A stretch of DNA of 34,134 nucleotides from Nitrospirota bacterium. Lineage in GTDB: Bacteria > Nitrospirota > Thermodesulfovibrionia > UBA6902. Positions 31,716-34,134 of the stretch are shown piece by piece; positions within the stretch are counted from its first letter, which is position 1; each line of letters begins with the position of its first letter. The notes under the pieces are model-generated. The model was given only the letters and a program-made list of their open reading frames with translations. It was not told where the DNA came from and did no database searches. Position numbers and translations under genes: made by a program. The stretch covers positions 68,319 through 102,452 of the forward strand of contig JACRPZ010000017.1 in the NCBI GenBank assembly GCA_016222905.1. Direction: 5' to 3'.

Positions 31716-33944
31716 TTAAACATCCTTTTTTCTTGCCCACTTAAACCCAATCGCCTCAAGCCTTTTTATCCTCTCAGAATCCAACTTGCCATTCTTGAAG
31801 TTCTGTCTTTGCGTGTCCTGCCAGCTTCCAAGTGCATACCCATCGGGTGTTTTGTACCGTTGAGGGGTATTGGCATCACCTGTTTGTTCCTTGTATCGCA
31901 AAGTCTCTTGAAATCCCTTTTCAAAGGCATCTTCAATTCGCTCCCACTTAAACCCAATCGCCTCAAGCCTTTTTATCCTCTCAGAATCCAACTTGCCATT
32001 CTTGTAGTTCTGTCTTTGCGTGCTTTGCCAGTTTCCAAGGTTATATCCATCTGATTTCGTGCAACTTAAACGAGTATTGGCATCGCCAAACTCATCTTTA
32101 TATTTCAGGGTTTCCTGAAATCCCTTTTCAAAGGCACCTTCGATGAAAGGCCAATTAAAGCCAATTTCCTCAAGCATTTTTATCTTCTCAGTACCCAGTT
32201 TGCCTTTCTTGTAGTTCTGTCTTTGATTGTGTTGCCAGCTTCCAAGCTTATAACCTTTTGGTGTTATGTAGTTAACAGGAGCATTACTGTCGCTTGTCTG
32301 TTTCTTATATCGCAAAGTTTCTTGAATCCAAAACTCAAAAGTTTTGTCAGGCATAGCCCACTTAACTCCTATATACTCAAGCCTTTTTGCCTTCTCAGTG
32401 TCCAGCTTACCTTTTTGCTGTGCTTGCTTTTGGGTAGCTTGCCACATTCCAAGTTTATAACCATCGGGTGTTTTGTAACTTTGAGGCGCATTCGCATCAG
32501 CAAACTCTTCTTTATATCTAATCGTCAACCCATACCAGAAATCCCATTGTTTACCTATCACCTCTAATGTCTTCGTCTGAAGCGTATTGATAAACCGTGT
32601 CTGGTTGATTCTGGTAGGAAGATTATAAACCTCAACCTTCTCTCCATACTCAGCCATGGCATCTTTCCATGCCTGCGTCCCTTCTTCTCCTTTACCCTGC
32701 ATGACCCTTAAATTAGAGACTATATCCTCAAGCCTCTGGTCCTGATCCATCATCGCTTGAAGTACCTGCCAGACAGCATCAAAATCCGAACTCTCTATAA
32801 ACTTTTCAGGGTCAGGGGCATCTTCTACAACAACAGGTATGAAGACATAGCCGGTTTTCTTCCACTCTGCATTTCTCATGGCCCTTCCTGTGGCTTGCAC
32901 TATGTCAATAAGGCTCTTCTTGGGGTCAATGAACGCGACAGTATCTACCGCAGGGACATCCACTCCTTCGTTCAGGCATCTGGCGTTGCTCATTATTCCC
33001 AGTTCCGCCTTTTTAAACTCCCTCATCAAACCGTTTCTTTCTCCTGTTGACATTGTGCCGTTTACATGGAAGAATCCTGCTGCATCGTTTTTAATATCAG
33101 GAGTGAGCATATTGAATATCCGGTGGATGCCGTATGGTATTTTCGTATCAGTAAAAGCCTTGGCCCCTTTTACTCTGCTATGGAATGTGAAGATCTTTTT
33201 TAGTCCATACGCGTTTATTCCTTTAACAAGGGCGATGCGCTTTGCAAGGGCTTTGGCATCCCACTCATGCCCGTCATCTGTGACAACCCTTCCTGACTTC
33301 CGTATGACCTCTCTCACCTCTGAATCAGTAACGCAGATAACAACAATCTTGTAATCCGTAATATGCCCTCTTGCAATGGCTTCGCCAAAGGTCATCTCAT
33401 AAAACGGCTTTCCGTAAACAGCCTTATCATCCATGCTGCATATAAGCAGATCATCCTCTTTTGCTTTCTTCGTGATATGGAGAGCGTAGATTCTGGGTGT
33501 TGCCGTCATAAAGACTCTTTTTTCTATTTGAACTTTATCATCATCAAGCGCAATGTTCCATACACCAGCTTTAGTTCCGGTTGTCCTGCGCCAGTCAGCC
33601 TTGTCGGACATAGTGAAGAATGTGGATAGTTCCCTGAGAGTGGGAGTATTATCGGGGTTCTTCCTGAACTTTGCCTGATACGCGAAGAGTTTTCCGTCTG
33701 TTGTTACTGCCAGACCGTCTATGCCGATGTCCTGAATGCCGGGGTATCCAAGGCGGCTGCGTAATGAAGGCGAGATTTCATTATGACGGTAGACCTCATT
33801 AAACTGAAACACGGGATCGAGAAGAAAGAACGGCTTGCAGAACTGCTCAAACGCCTCACCCCTCTCATTTTCAGTGGGCAGATCTGAAATACGGGACTCA
33901 AGTTCAGCCCATGATGAAACACCATCAAGCAGCTTTAATAGCAT
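31716..33944 (-). CDS. Nuclease-helicase protein with four helicase-associated repeats, Walker motifs missing
   Basis: I prefer ATG 33944 (742 residues) because AAGGGA is nine bases before it; GTG 33950 is the alternative. Residues 1-110 form an Mrr/type ISP-like nuclease with GIDG (Asp76) and YQAKF (Gln90, Lys92). The sequence then jumps at Trp118-Arg120 from SDKADW to RTTGTKAGVWNIALDD. In relatives RTTG follows the DEAH box, with about 200 residues carrying Walker A, Ia and DEAH before it, and here these are absent. Motif III (TATP, 147-150), FHSRV, CLNEGVDVP and QATGRAMR remain. From about 460 on are four 68-residue helicase-associated repeats ending in (I)GFKW. It is probably a defence nuclease crippled in ATP hydrolysis. 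Confidence 0.8.
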   Translation of the reverse strand: MLLKLLDGVSSWAELESRISDLPTENERGEAFEQFCKPFFLLDPVFQFNEVYRHNEISPSLRSRLGYPGIQDIGIDGLAVTTDGKLFAYQAKFRKNPDNTPTLRELSTFFTMSDKADWRRTTGTKAGVWNIALDDDKVQIEKRVFMTATPRIYALHITKKAKEDDLLICSMDDKAVYGKPFYEMTFGEAIARGHITDYKIVVICVTDSEVREVIRKSGRVVTDDGHEWDAKALAKRIALVKGINAYGLKKIFTFHSRVKGAKAFTDTKIPYGIHRIFNMLTPDIKNDAAGFFHVNGTMSTGERNGLMREFKKAELGIMSNARCLNEGVDVPAVDTVAFIDPKKSLIDIVQATGRAMRNAEWKKTGYVFIPVVVEDAPDPEKFIESSDFDAVWQVLQAMMDQDQRLEDIVSNLRVMQGKGEEGTQAWKDAMAEYGEKVEVYNLPTRINQTRFINTLQTKTLEVIGKQWDFWYGLTIRYKEEFADANAPQSYKTPDGYKLGMWQATQKQAQQKGKLDTEKAKRLEYIGVKWAMPDKTFEFWIQETLRYKKQTSDSNAPVNYITPKGYKLGSWQHNQRQNYKKGKLGTEKIKMLEEIGFNWPFIEGAFEKGFQETLKYKDEFGDANTRLSCTKSDGYNLGNWQSTQRQNYKNGKLDSERIKRLEAIGFKWERIEDAFEKGFQETLRYKEQTGDANTPQRYKTPDGYALGSWQDTQRQNFKNGKLDSERIKRLEAIGFKWARKKDV
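31736..32020. repeat. Near-identical DNA repeat inside the helicase-associated region
   Basis: About 75 bases encoding the end of repeats 3 and 4 recur almost exactly at about 31736-31812 and 31946-32022, a 210-base period (70 codons). Repeats 1 and 2 are more diverged. The pattern points to recent duplication or gene conversion of a repeat unit. Confidence 0.75.
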
Positions 33945-33998
33945 ATTCACTTATCCCTTCCCTAAACTACTAATACAAACGCATAAAAAATTATTACA

Positions 33999-34134
33999 AA
34001 TTGAGACTGCTGAAAAAGACTGGCATTAAGTTTGCATAAATAAAGCAAACATAAAGTCAGGAGGGACGATGATAAAGAAGGATTACGGGCAGGTCAGTTT
34101 CTACAGCTATATATACGACGCGGTAATACCGAAA
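33999..34134 (+). mobile_element. Probable left end of an insertion sequence
   Basis: The last 130 bases contain GAGACTGCTGAAAAAGAC (34002-34019), then a short dyad GTTTGC / GCAAAC (34030-34050), then a transposase-like start. The arrangement fits the left end of an IS inserted just upstream of the nuclease-helicase gene. The outer end and any target duplication cannot be fixed because the element runs off the window. Confidence 0.4.
34069..34134 (+). CDS. Transposase N-terminus, probably IS1182-like, cut by window edge
   Basis: AGGAGGGA (34058-34065) precedes ATG 34069, and 22 residues are visible before the window ends: MIKKDYGQVSFYSYIYD followed by AVIPK. A start of the form K-x-Y-G-Q-x-S-F-Y-S followed by Y-D-x-V-x-P-K is what I remember for IS1182-family transposases, in which the next residues are usually DHFLR. 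Twenty-two residues are too few for certainty. Confidence 0.55.
   Translation, partial: MIKKDYGQVSFYSYIYDAVIPK

Overview
The window looks like chromosomal DNA of a Gram-negative, probably anaerobic or metal/sulfur-cycling bacterium. It carries outer-membrane beta-barrel proteins, a five-heme lipoprotein cytochrome, a NapH-like polyferredoxin, a heme-type sensor and a cobalamin-type radical SAM enzyme. The overall style (moderate GC, AGGAGG ribosome sites, TTGACA/TATAAT promoters) would fit Nitrospirota or Desulfobacterota. That placement is an inference from gene content; there is no rRNA or other taxonomic marker here.

Layout. 1-1.9 kb: a minus-strand operon for an outer-membrane barrel, a pentaheme lipoprotein and a further lipoprotein cut by the window edge, driven by a near-consensus promoter with a 14-bp palindrome at the predicted start site. 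2.0-5.7 kb: a class B radical SAM protein, a lysine-rich histone-H1-like protein, a NapH-like ferredoxin and a glyoxalase-fold protein. 5.8-12.6 kb: an eight-gene minus-strand array for surface glycan chemistry: a cellulose-synthase-like GT2, an outer-membrane protein, a TPR protein, a GT-C glycosyltransferase, an unannotated 51-aa membrane protein, a Dpm1-like GT2, a SemiSWEET and YajD. An ArsR-type regulator is divergent to it. 12.7-16.6 kb: regulator, PlsC-like acyltransferase, YacG, then a heme-sensor diguanylate cyclase lying between two decayed two-component relics, and a nitroreductase. 16.9-24 kb: an OafA-type acyltransferase with SGNH domain, an unannotated 53-aa Cys-rich protein, pirin, a flavin reductase-like protein, a GalT-like enzyme and the ABC-F protein Uup. 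24-26.7 kb: polA.

26.7-31.1 kb is an accessory island of four toxin-antitoxin-like modules: HicBA, a VapBC-like pair whose toxin is broken by an amber codon, AbrB/PIN, and XRE-ImmA/PIN. All are on the minus strand, and each is bordered by a copy of one approx. 100-bp repeat (five copies, same orientation). 31.2-34 kb holds a conserved hypothetical gene and a nuclease-helicase protein that appears to have lost Walker A and the DEAH box by an in-frame deletion. The window ends inside what looks like the 5' end of an insertion sequence.

The items most worth a second look are the repeat-bounded TA island, the Walker-less nuclease-helicase, the two small unannotated proteins (7149-7304 and 18952-19113), the intrinsic hairpin directly in front of the TPR gene, and the palindromic operator of the cytochrome operon. 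No CRISPR array, tRNA or rRNA was seen.
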